From: Aliivibrio finisterrensis | GTDB lineage: Bacteria > Pseudomonadota > Gammaproteobacteria > Enterobacterales > Vibrionaceae | Direction: 5' to 3' | Length of the DNA stretch: 64,000 nucleotides | Assembly: GCF_008933155.1 (NCBI RefSeq) | Contig: NZ_WBVP01000002.1 | Location: forward strand, 124,001 to 188,000 | Shown: positions 29,289 to 37,663 of the stretch, piece by piece | Layout: each line of letters starts with the position of its first letter | Position numbering within the stretch: position 1 is the first letter of the stretch | Notes under the pieces: model-generated | The model's database searches: none | Told to the model about the DNA's origin: nothing | Seen by the model: only the letters and a program-made list of their open reading frames with translations | Position numbers and translations under genes: made by a program

Positions 29289-30611
29289 TTGAAATGGATG
29301 AAACTGGCAACCAGTAGCTTGCTTGTTTTGAGCGTATCGATTCAAGCTCAAACCCTAGAGCAAGCGATATCTCAAACACTAACAACAAATCCAGAAGTAA
29401 AAAAAGCATATAACTCATATTTAAGTGTTGTTGCAGACAGTGAAAGTGTGTCAGGTAATTACCTGCCATCGATTGATTTAGATGCAGGCATAGGTTTAGA
29501 AAGTATCAACCCGGCGGATTCAACATTTACGCAATCAACAGACATGACTCGTAAAGATGCGACTTTGTCGTTAACCCAATTAATTTGGGATGGGTCTAAT
29601 ACAATTAACGATATAGATAGGACAAAAGCTGAATCAGAATCTGCACGTTTACAACTTATGTCTCTAGCTGAAAATAAAGCACTTGATGTATCGCAAGTCT
29701 ATTTAGACGCAATAAAAGCAACAGAAGTATTAGCACTTTCCGAAAGTAACCTAGCAATTCATAAAAAAATCTATAAAGACATTAAAAAAAGAGCTGCATC
29801 AGGTATCGGCTCAACAGCCGATGTATCTCAAGTAGAAGCTCGTATCGCTCGAGCTCATGGTAATTTACTTGCCGCTCAAAACAACCTATTTGATACACAC
29901 ACGGTGTTTACCAAAATTGTAGGTTCACGACCTCAAGCTCTAATCTACCCAAGAGCAGATGCTAATACGCTGCCTTTAAGTCAGCAAGAAGGGATTGAAC
30001 GTGCTTTTGAATATCACCCGGTGATCTTAACTGCTAAATCGGATGTTAAAGCCGCAAAATATCAATATGCTCAATCTAAAAGCACCAATTATCCAACGTT
30101 CTCTTTCGAAGCAGCTCAAACATGGCGTGATGATGCTGGTGGCATAGAGGGTAATAGTGATGAGTTCTCTGCCATGATACGTATGCGCTATAACTTATAT
30201 AATGGCGGAAGCGATAGTGCTCAGTCTGACAAAAGTGCTTACCAACTAAATATGGCAAAAGATCTTAGAGACAGTGCTTATCGTAATGTAGAAGAAGGAT
30301 TCCGTCTTTCATGGAGTGCGCTTGATCTTACGTTACAACAAAAAGAATTTTTAGCCGATCACGTTGATGCGGCCTCAGATACTGTCATCGCGTATGAGAA
30401 GCAATACCGTATCGGTAAGCGAACGTTACTTGATCTATTAAACACAGAGAACGAATTATTTGAAGCGCGTAAGTCTTATTTAGATGCCCACTATGCAGAA
30501 CAATTCGCTAAATACAGAGTGTTGCATGCAACAGGAACGCTTCTACCTTCATTACTCATAGATACGCCAAAAGAATGGGACTCTAAACAATCAGAAGAAG
30601 AGGCTATATAA
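29289..30611 (+). CDS. lapE: TolC-family outer membrane channel of the Lap secretion system
   Basis: This is the outer-membrane duct of a type I secretion system. A signal peptide (MKWMKLATSSLLVLSVSIQAQ) precedes the TolC/AggA-type repeat LEQAISQTLTTNPEVKKAYN. Two internally repeated helical halves and a late YRIGKRTLLDLLNTENELFEAR complete the usual 440-residue size. I keep TTG 29289 as the start because AAGGAG lies 7 nt upstream; ATG 29298 would be 16 nt away. It is divergent from the adhesin and next to the ABC and adaptor genes, so it most likely completes their pump. A lipoprotein gene follows 2 bp after the stop. Confidence 0.87.
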   Translation: MKWMKLATSSLLVLSVSIQAQTLEQAISQTLTTNPEVKKAYNSYLSVVADSESVSGNYLPSIDLDAGIGLESINPADSTFTQSTDMTRKDATLSLTQLIWDGSNTINDIDRTKAESESARLQLMSLAENKALDVSQVYLDAIKATEVLALSESNLAIHKKIYKDIKKRAASGIGSTADVSQVEARIARAHGNLLAAQNNLFDTHTVFTKIVGSRPQALIYPRADANTLPLSQQEGIERAFEYHPVILTAKSDVKAAKYQYAQSKSTNYPTFSFEAAQTWRDDAGGIEGNSDEFSAMIRMRYNLYNGGSDSAQSDKSAYQLNMAKDLRDSAYRNVEEGFRLSWSALDLTLQQKEFLADHVDAASDTVIAYEKQYRIGKRTLLDLLNTENELFEARKSYLDAHYAEQFAKYRVLHATGTLLPSLLIDTPKEWDSKQSEEEAI

Positions 30612-30613
30612 TA

Positions 30614-31219
30614 ATGAAAACAGTAATTTACCCTGCACTTATTGCTTCTCTATTTTTGACTGGTTGTGTATCTGGTGATAAAGACTACATTGAAACACCT
30701 AAGTCAGATCAAATCGCCGATCTAAGAGATGATGATTATGATGGTGTTATTAATGCTCGAGATATTTGCCCAGGAACACCACGTGGTGCGGAAATAGATA
30801 ACGATGGTTGTGCTGAATATGTAGAACACTCTGATAAAAAAGATCTTAAAATTCTGTTTGCGAATGACTCTTCAGAGATCTCTCCGATCTTTAAAACAGA
30901 GATCCGAACCATGGCCGAATTTCTTGATGAATATCCAGAAACCTCAATTCAACTTCAAGGCTTTGCAAGCCAACAAGGAAATGCTGAATATAATATCCAC
31001 TTATCAAAATTACGCGCTTCTGCTGTACGTATCGCGTTAATCGAGTACGGTGTAGACCCAGATAGAATTGAAACTGTCGGTTTTGGTGATACACAATTAA
31101 CGGAAAAAGGAGATTCCGCAGTTAGCCACGCTCTAAATCGCCGAGTTGTTGCTAGCGTTGTTGGATTTAAAGGAGATGTAATTAACGAATGGAACATATT
31201 CACTCGTAAGAAAAAATAG
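30614..31219 (+). CDS. OmpA-family lipoprotein with calcium-binding repeat
   Basis: This is a 201-residue outer-membrane lipoprotein with lipobox LTGC (Cys18). A thrombospondin type-3-like calcium motif follows (RDDDYDGVINARDICPGTPRG). The OmpA C-terminal domain then binds peptidoglycan, with KILFANDSSEI, IQLQGFASQQGNAEYN, LSKLRASAVR and ALNRRVVASV. It lies 2 bp after the TolC-like gene and must be co-transcribed. It could anchor the secretion duct or adhesin to the wall; that is inference from position. A comparable OmpA-like gene accompanies many Vibrio Lap-type loci. Confidence 0.85.
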   Translation: MKTVIYPALIASLFLTGCVSGDKDYIETPKSDQIADLRDDDYDGVINARDICPGTPRGAEIDNDGCAEYVEHSDKKDLKILFANDSSEISPIFKTEIRTMAEFLDEYPETSIQLQGFASQQGNAEYNIHLSKLRASAVRIALIEYGVDPDRIETVGFGDTQLTEKGDSAVSHALNRRVVASVVGFKGDVINEWNIFTRKKK

Positions 31220-31271
31220 CATCACTCCCATAGTAAAGTTTGAATACATTTTTAAACAAATCATTGCATAA

Positions 31272-31305
31272 AAAAGGCAGCCAGTGAAATGGCTGCCTTT
31301 TCATT
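31272..31305. terminator. Bidirectional terminator between the OmpA-like gene and lapB
   Basis: An 11-bp perfect stem (AAAAGGCAGCC/GGCTGCCTTTT) lies between the convergent transcripts of the lipoprotein and lapB. Confidence 0.88.
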
Positions 31306-31321
31306 AGGAGATAAATAATAG

Positions 31322-33436
31322 CTAGTTTGCTGCTTGTACTTTGCCTGCTTTCAATTCATTTAGAACCTGATTTTTGGGCCCATCAGCAATAATATGCCCC
31401 TTCTCCATAACAATAATACGATCAACAATATCTAGCATTGATGTTTTATGTGTAATAAGAATCAAGGTTTCAGACGGCTTTAAATGTGACAACTGGTTTT
31501 TAAACAGCATTTCTGAGCGATTATCCATACTGCTCGTCGGCTCATCCATTAATAGTACTGGAGGACGGCCTATTAACGCTCGAGCTATCGCAACGGATTG
31601 ACGCTGACCTCCAGATAATAGTAAACCACCTTCACCTACCTGCCGCTCTAAACCTGCTGGATCTTGTTGAGTAAATGCCGTAACTCCAGCACGGTTGGCT
31701 GCATCCATCATTTCAGCATCATCGGACAGCTCACGGCCCAACGTAATATTATCCCTGATGGAACCATAAAACAGAGTAATATCTTGCGGTACACAGCCTA
31801 TATTACGCCTCACGTCCACGTGGTGAAGTTGGGAGATATCGGTGTCATCTATTCGAACAGAACCAGCTGTCGCTTGATAAAGGCCCATGATGAGACGCTC
31901 TAACGTTGTTTTTCCTGAGCCAATTCTTCCGATAATCGCGACTTTCTCCCCCGGATTAATCGTAAGGCTTATATCTCGAACTGCAGCTACCTGTGATTCT
32001 GGATAATTAAAACTTACTTTATCAAGTTCAATCTTCCCTTGTAAAACAGGTCGATGAATATAACGCTTATCTTCTTCTTGCTCATCAGGCATAGCCATTA
32101 ACTGCTCAATGATAGTCATTGACGATTTAGCTTGATTATATCTAGTTGATAACAATGAAATTTGAACTAATGGGCCAATTGCTTTACCACTCAACATTGT
32201 TGAAGCAATTAAAGCCCCCATCGTTAAATCGCCATTAGCAATAAGATAAACACCAACAATGATCATTCCTATATTTACGGCTTGTTGTACAAAACCAGCC
32301 ATATTTTGAATTGAATCTGTAATACGACGGCTTTTGATACTCCAATTAGAAATATGAGTGACGGCTTCTTCCCATCGATACTGAAACTGACTTTGTGCAT
32401 TAAATAGCTTTAATGTTTCTAGACCTACTAAACTTTCAATTAAATTCGCGTATTTCTGGGATGCCAGTCTTGAGCCTTCTTCAATTGTTTTCTTTAATGG
32501 TCCTTGTATGATTGCGGCATGAATAAGTAGTAAAACAATACCAACAATAGGAACCAAAACAATTGGGCCTGCCACTAAGTAAATAACGAATAAAAAGAGC
32601 AACGCAAAAGGTAGATCAATTAATGACGCTATTGTAGCGGACGTAAAAAACTCCCTTATTGATTCAAACTCTTGAAGATGCCTTGCAAAAGCTCCTACAG
32701 AGGGAGGTCTTGCCTCCATTCGGATCCCCAGTACTTTTTGAAACAACTTAGCAGAGATCAATACATCGGACTTTTTCCCGGCGACATCAATAAAGTAGCC
32801 TCGTACATACTTTAATATGAAGTCAAAAACAAAAACGACAAAAATACCAGAAGCTAAAACCCATAGTGATTCAAATGCCAAATTTGGCACCACTTTATCG
32901 TATACTAGACGGGTAAACATAGGTGTCGCGATAGCAAATATATTAATCAGGATAGATGCTACAAACACATCTCGATAAATATGTTTCGACTCAAATAGAG
33001 TACTCCAGAACCAATGTCCTTCGCGTTTTTTTAAGATCTCCGGTGAACGAGCATCATATCTAAATTGCTTTTTTAGTAAGAAATAACGTCCAATATATTG
33101 AGACTCTAATTCTTCAGTAGAAATAGAGATAGGCATCATGTCTGAATTTGCAGAGATAATTTCAGCTTGAGCGTTTTCAGCATCAAACCCAATCAAAACA
33201 CAAGACTCACCGCCTTTAAGCAACAGTACTGCAGGCAACACAAGTTTAGGTATTCTCAGTAATTCAGCTTGATTCTCTTTCGCAACTAAACCCGCTCTCT
33301 CTGCTGCTCGAGAAAAGAGAAAAGGCGTTAACTTGCCGTCTTGCAAAGGTAAACCATTAATCAAGGCTTCTGGTGAGTTAACTTGGCCGTAATAGCGACC
33401 GACATAACACAATGAATGCAATAAAGGATCTTTCAT
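31322..33436 (-). CDS. lapB: Type I secretion ABC transporter ATPase/permease (LapB)
   Basis: This is the inner-membrane ABC exporter for the adhesin. An N-terminal C39-peptidase-like region (residues about 1-125, no obvious protease motif) is followed by five or six membrane helices and then the ATPase. Walker A is IIGRIGSGKTTLERL, the signature is LLLSGGQRQSVAIARAL, and Walker B is VLLMDEPTSSMD. The 704-residue length fits LapB/RtxB-type exporters with a C39-like domain. Its ATG follows the lapD stop by 1 bp and is preceded by AAAGG. It is the last gene of the lapC-lapG-lapD-lapB operon. Confidence 0.92.
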   Translation of the reverse strand: MKDPLLHSLCYVGRYYGQVNSPEALINGLPLQDGKLTPFLFSRAAERAGLVAKENQAELLRIPKLVLPAVLLLKGGESCVLIGFDAENAQAEIISANSDMMPISISTEELESQYIGRYFLLKKQFRYDARSPEILKKREGHWFWSTLFESKHIYRDVFVASILINIFAIATPMFTRLVYDKVVPNLAFESLWVLASGIFVVFVFDFILKYVRGYFIDVAGKKSDVLISAKLFQKVLGIRMEARPPSVGAFARHLQEFESIREFFTSATIASLIDLPFALLFLFVIYLVAGPIVLVPIVGIVLLLIHAAIIQGPLKKTIEEGSRLASQKYANLIESLVGLETLKLFNAQSQFQYRWEEAVTHISNWSIKSRRITDSIQNMAGFVQQAVNIGMIIVGVYLIANGDLTMGALIASTMLSGKAIGPLVQISLLSTRYNQAKSSMTIIEQLMAMPDEQEEDKRYIHRPVLQGKIELDKVSFNYPESQVAAVRDISLTINPGEKVAIIGRIGSGKTTLERLIMGLYQATAGSVRIDDTDISQLHHVDVRRNIGCVPQDITLFYGSIRDNITLGRELSDDAEMMDAANRAGVTAFTQQDPAGLERQVGEGGLLLSGGQRQSVAIARALIGRPPVLLMDEPTSSMDNRSEMLFKNQLSHLKPSETLILITHKTSMLDIVDRIIVMEKGHIIADGPKNQVLNELKAGKVQAAN

Positions 33437-33437
33437 T

Positions 33438-35378
33438 CTATTTACCTTTTACTTTTTCATTGATAAAAAAGCCTTGGAAAACATCCACATTATGCTCTGA
33501 AAGCAACTCTAATTGCTTTTTATTTTCAACTCGTGATGCGATTGTTGTAATTCCTAAATTTTGTGCCGTTCTTGAAATTGACGCTAAAATGTAACGCTGT
33601 TTTTCATCATTTAACTGATGAGTAAATAAGTAATCTAACTTCACATATTTAGGTCTAAATACTTTAAGATATTCAAGTGATTCAAAATTTCGGCCAAAAT
33701 TATCAACACCAAACTCGGCACCAAAAGAGCGAATAACATTACATAACAACGCCGTATGATCTTCATTTTCGATAAAAGACGTTTCTTGAATTTCAAAATG
33801 TAATAAAGAAGCAATCGACTTATTGTTTCTTAACGTATTAGTTAACCAACGAACAAAACTTGGATTCTCTATACTTCTATTCGCTAAGTTTATTGCAACA
33901 GGCTGTGTTATCTCTTCTGCAATAATTCGTTCGATCATGGTTCGAATGACGAATTGGTCAAACTGTGTTGTCTCGTTAAGCTGATCTAATGCAAGGAGAT
34001 ATTGATTAGCCGAGTAACGTTGATTGTCTTTTTCGATAGCAGAAAAGACTTCTTGATGAAAGACAGCCCCAAGATGAGTGGTAGCTAACTGCAATGTGAA
34101 ATCAAACAAATGTTCATTAATCGCTTCATCCACAAATTGCTTCCACTGCTGTTTACCCATTAGGTCATGTGCGCTTTCATCTGCAATATAGCCATAAGGT
34201 AACTCAGGATGCGAATGTGCTTGAGTTAATGCGTTATCCGCCAAAGATAATATATCTGTCGTTGTCTTTGTTGATTCATTAAGCACAACCCCTAAGTCAG
34301 CATCAATAGGTGCAGTTGCGGTTGGATCACCCTTTATGTCTTGTGTATAAGCAATAATGTTATCTGCCGCTATTTTTAATTCTTCTTCTTCGATACTTGG
34401 AAAGATAAAACCAAATTCACAAGCGTTTACACGAGTCAAAATTACATTCGTTGATGGCAAAGTTACTTTCAATAAATCAGACAGCTCTTTAACTTTAGCA
34501 TCACCCGCTTCATAGCCTTCTTCTTCATAGACTTTATTAATAAAGTTAACTCTGAATAAGGCAACCCCTCCCTTTGCTGATTCTGCTAACCATGTATTTA
34601 ATTGAGCCATAAAAAAAGCACGATTACCTAATCCAGAGATAGGATCAAGGTAAACCTTGTCTCTTAATTTTTGAGCTTCTTTTGCTTGTGATTGAAAGCT
34701 TTGTGCTATTTGGGCAGACATTGAATTAATGCCATTAATAACCGCTTCAAGATCTTTTGTTTTCGGTTGTTGTAATTCGCCACTAAAATTATTTTCAGCC
34801 ACTTGTTTCATTTTAATGATGATCGATTGCAAAGGTGATAAAGCTCGCTTTACAACAATAGAAATAATAATAATCCCTAAGGAAATAACGATAAGAAAGG
34901 TCGTCGCAAGTTGCGTTAACGCATTCCAGAGTTGTTGATACGCATAACCAGGGTGAGTCACTATCTCGACTTCAGCTAATTGTAACCAACCACTCGTGAT
35001 AATACGGCTTTCTGAAATGGTTCTAAATAAGTGTAAGTCTGAAAACCATTTAGGCACGCTATCTATAGCAAGAGGATAAACACGTACGATTTCATCATCA
35101 GTATTAAATAGAGTTAAACGTACCGCCGAATAATAACTACCATCAAATAGAGCATTGATAACCGACTCAGCAGCCACTTTATCTTCATTTTCTAGATATG
35201 GAGCAAGAGCTAAGCCAACTGTATTTATGGTGTTATTCACCTCTGAACGCTGCTGGTTTTCTAAAAAAGTTTGTGTACTGCGGAACTCTATCGCAAAGAC
35301 AGAAATCATCAATAGTAAAAAGACAACTGTCATCCATGAAACTAGCTGTTTATATAATGTCATATCACTACTCATCAT
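33438..35378 (-). CDS. lapD: LapD-type c-di-GMP receptor (HAMP, degenerate GGDEF and EAL)
   Basis: This is an inner-membrane receptor that binds cytoplasmic c-di-GMP and then sequesters the LapG protease in the periplasm. Layout: N-terminal helix (about 10-30), a periplasmic domain (30-150), a second helix (150-172), HAMP, a GGDEF-like domain and an EAL-like domain. The GGDEF site is degenerate (RVNACEFGF), and the EAL domain lacks a clear EAL triplet, so it should bind rather than make or degrade c-di-GMP. It overlaps lapG by 11 bp. Three in-frame ATGs (35378, 35375, 35363) are possible starts. Confidence 0.91.
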   Translation of the reverse strand: MMSSDMTLYKQLVSWMTVVFLLLMISVFAIEFRSTQTFLENQQRSEVNNTINTVGLALAPYLENEDKVAAESVINALFDGSYYSAVRLTLFNTDDEIVRVYPLAIDSVPKWFSDLHLFRTISESRIITSGWLQLAEVEIVTHPGYAYQQLWNALTQLATTFLIVISLGIIIISIVVKRALSPLQSIIIKMKQVAENNFSGELQQPKTKDLEAVINGINSMSAQIAQSFQSQAKEAQKLRDKVYLDPISGLGNRAFFMAQLNTWLAESAKGGVALFRVNFINKVYEEEGYEAGDAKVKELSDLLKVTLPSTNVILTRVNACEFGFIFPSIEEEELKIAADNIIAYTQDIKGDPTATAPIDADLGVVLNESTKTTTDILSLADNALTQAHSHPELPYGYIADESAHDLMGKQQWKQFVDEAINEHLFDFTLQLATTHLGAVFHQEVFSAIEKDNQRYSANQYLLALDQLNETTQFDQFVIRTMIERIIAEEITQPVAINLANRSIENPSFVRWLTNTLRNNKSIASLLHFEIQETSFIENEDHTALLCNVIRSFGAEFGVDNFGRNFESLEYLKVFRPKYVKLDYLFTHQLNDEKQRYILASISRTAQNLGITTIASRVENKKQLELLSEHNVDVFQGFFINEKVKGK

Positions 35379-36036
35379 AATTTATAATTGGGTGGTTTAA
35401 TCTCAGGCCTTCATTTCTTGCTCTTAAATCATTCCATAAACTTAATCGAGATGATTCTCCTGCCTGCTGTCCGTTACCTTTGCCTTTCATTAGCCATAGA
35501 TGCTGACCATTAAAACTATAAATAGGTAATAGATCGGTTCGTTCTGTCGCTGGTTTAATTTCTTTATCTATATTATCTAAAATCAATGGTACTGATGAGG
35601 GGGTTGGATAATAAGCCAGTACCATGTGAAACTGATCAAGCTCCAATGCTTTAAGATAAATCAATCGCAATTTTTTATCTGGTACGCCTAACTCTAAAAG
35701 CGAAAAATATTTTGCTATCGTAAAATCTTCACAATCACCCGCGTTACTTCCTAAGAATTCAAGAGGCGTTGCCCAATAATCTGCCTTTCCCCATAAATCA
35801 ATATCATTAACAAAATACAATTGATTAAAAAACTGATTAACTTCAGCTAATTGCTCTTTTTCTTTTTTTCCATCTAATTCTGAAATGAGTTCACGCCATG
35901 CATTCACTCGCCTTGCTGCCCTGTCGCCATATTCTTTTTTTACTGCTTTAATCCAAATATTATCTTGTTTTGTTAAAGCAATAGAAGTTAGAGAAAATAT
36001 GGCAAAAGGGATAATGAATAACCATCTTGTTTTCAC
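35368..36036 (-). CDS. lapG: LapG periplasmic cysteine protease
   Basis: This is a transglutaminase-like cysteine protease that releases LapA-type adhesins by cutting at di-alanine sites when c-di-GMP is low. Signal peptide about residues 1-22. The catalytic triad is visible as Cys102 (NAGDCEDFTIAK), His137 (DQFHMVLAYY) and Asp154 (LILDNID). Acidic residues near Cys102 are the expected calcium ligands. The 222-residue length is normal. It lies 27 bp after lapC and overlaps lapD, so protease and inhibitor are made together. The likely target is the PAAG site of the adhesin encoded at 24295-28752. Confidence 0.93.
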   Translation of the reverse strand: MKTRWLFIIPFAIFSLTSIALTKQDNIWIKAVKKEYGDRAARRVNAWRELISELDGKKEKEQLAEVNQFFNQLYFVNDIDLWGKADYWATPLEFLGSNAGDCEDFTIAKYFSLLELGVPDKKLRLIYLKALELDQFHMVLAYYPTPSSVPLILDNIDKEIKPATERTDLLPIYSFNGQHLWLMKGKGNGQQAGESSRLSLWNDLRARNEGLRLNHPIINYDE

Positions 36037-36063
36037 TATTTAGTACACTCCCTATGTTGCACA

Positions 36064-37461
36064 TTACTCTTTTAGCGCTGAACCTTTAACTTGAACTATT
36101 GGTTTTACTAAATAATCCAAAATTGTTCGCTTTCCTGTAATAATATCAACCGTAGTTGTCATTCCAGGAATAATATAAAACTGAGTTTTCTTTGCTAAGT
36201 CTTCTTGTGATGTTCTAACACGAACTAAATAAAAGCTATTGCCTTCTTCATCTTGAATCGTATCTGCACTGATGTGTTCTAATGTCCCCTTTAATCCCCC
36301 ATAACGAGTAAAATCATACGCACTGAATTTTACAATCGCCGGTAATCCAGGTCTTAAAAAAGCAATATCTTGTGGTGCAATTTTAGCTTCAATTAAAAGT
36401 GTATCTTCGGTTGGTACTATTTCAATAAGATCCATACCTGGCTGAATCACTCCCCCCACCGTATTGATGTATATTTTTTTAATCGTTCCCGTTACAGGAG
36501 ACAACACAACCGTTCGATTAACTTTATCTTTTAACCCAACTTGAGATTCAGTTAATGCTGACAATTTATCTTGAGTCGTATTTAATTTTTCTTGCTGCTC
36601 TGAACGAAACTTAAGTGCTGCATCAATACGATTTAATACTGCCTCTTGAATCGCGGATGTTAAAACTGGAATTTTTAATTGCGTAGAAGTTAACTCACGT
36701 TTGGTATCGTTCACTTGTCTTTGAAGTTTCAATAACTCAATACGAGGAACAACCCCTTCATCAGCGAGTGGTTTAGTAATATCTAACTCTTTTTTTGCCA
36801 ACCCATAACTTGCTTGCAAATTTCTCGTACGAGCTTTAATTTCGACTAAATCTTGTTGCTTTTGATTTACTTGTTGATCGAATACATAAATACGGTTTTT
36901 TAAGTTATTCATATCCGCTTTGTATTCAGCAATTTGACGTCTGACTACAATTGGATTTTCTTTTGCAAACGCGTCATCAAACTTTAATTTGTCAGTTGAT
37001 ATAATGACAGAGTCTTTCCAACGCTTTTTACTGTTCACATCTTGAATTAAAATACTGTCCATTGATGCAGATAATTGCATCGCACTTGCAGTAAGGTTAA
37101 TCAGCTGTTTTTTTCTTTCTCTAAAATCAGAACGAAAACGAGTATCATCAATTAATAATAACTGTTGACCCTTAGTAACTTGATCACCTTCTTTAACCAA
37201 CATCTCTTTGACTAACCCACCTTCGAGGTTTTGAACTACTTGCAACTGAGATGATGGGATAACTTTTCCTTGGCCAACAGTGACCTTATCTATTTCTGCC
37301 CAAGAAGCCCAAGCAACTGCGATGCAAAAGAAAACAACAATAATCCATAAGATAACTTTAGCGTTTGTTGGGGTATTAAGAAGTAGCGCAGCCGTTTTAT
37401 CATCAACGAACTCAAGCTCTTCTTTATTAAGGCGGTTTAATCCCTTCTCATTCATTTCCAA
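36064..37461 (-). CDS. lapC: Type I secretion membrane fusion protein (LapC, HlyD family)
   Basis: This is the periplasmic adaptor joining the LapB exporter to the TolC-like channel. A cytoplasmic N-tail and one membrane helix (about 37-55) precede AEIDKVTVGQGKVIPSSQLQVVQNLEGG. A lipoyl half (VKEGDQVTKGQQLLLID), a long coiled coil (about 110-310), and the HlyD-type C-terminal domain with VLSPVTGTIKKIYINTVGGV and RPGLPAIVKFSAYDFTRYG follow. Length 465 is typical. It is the first gene of the operon, and two parS2 sites lie in its upstream region (37590-37640). Confidence 0.92.
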   Translation of the reverse strand: MEMNEKGLNRLNKEELEFVDDKTAALLLNTPTNAKVILWIIVVFFCIAVAWASWAEIDKVTVGQGKVIPSSQLQVVQNLEGGLVKEMLVKEGDQVTKGQQLLLIDDTRFRSDFRERKKQLINLTASAMQLSASMDSILIQDVNSKKRWKDSVIISTDKLKFDDAFAKENPIVVRRQIAEYKADMNNLKNRIYVFDQQVNQKQQDLVEIKARTRNLQASYGLAKKELDITKPLADEGVVPRIELLKLQRQVNDTKRELTSTQLKIPVLTSAIQEAVLNRIDAALKFRSEQQEKLNTTQDKLSALTESQVGLKDKVNRTVVLSPVTGTIKKIYINTVGGVIQPGMDLIEIVPTEDTLLIEAKIAPQDIAFLRPGLPAIVKFSAYDFTRYGGLKGTLEHISADTIQDEEGNSFYLVRVRTSQEDLAKKTQFYIIPGMTTTVDIITGKRTILDYLVKPIVQVKGSALKE

Positions 37462-37589
37462 TTCCCTAGATTACAACGTCAATGAATAACATTTCGATTA
37501 CATTAGAATATCGTATTTCATCGTAAGTCACTAAGGTTTATTAATTATATTTTGAAGTCTAAAGCATTATGAGATATTCGATGCTGTGA

Positions 37590-37604
37590 ATTTACAGTGT
37601 AAAT
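37590..37604. promoter_or_regulatory. parS2: parS2 centromere site
   Basis: ATTTACAGTGTAAAT matches the Vibrio chromosome II ParB2 consensus NTTTACANTGTAAAN exactly. It lies upstream of lapC. Confidence 0.93.
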
Positions 37605-37625
37605 TGAGTAGAGATGATATCTTCA

Positions 37626-37640
37626 ATTTACACTGTAAAT
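37626..37640. promoter_or_regulatory. parS2: parS2 centromere site
   Basis: ATTTACACTGTAAAT, an exact match to the ParB2 consensus, 36 bp from the first site and also between lapC and tmcA. Confidence 0.93.
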
Positions 37641-37663
37641 CATAGTAATGGGATATAGAGGGT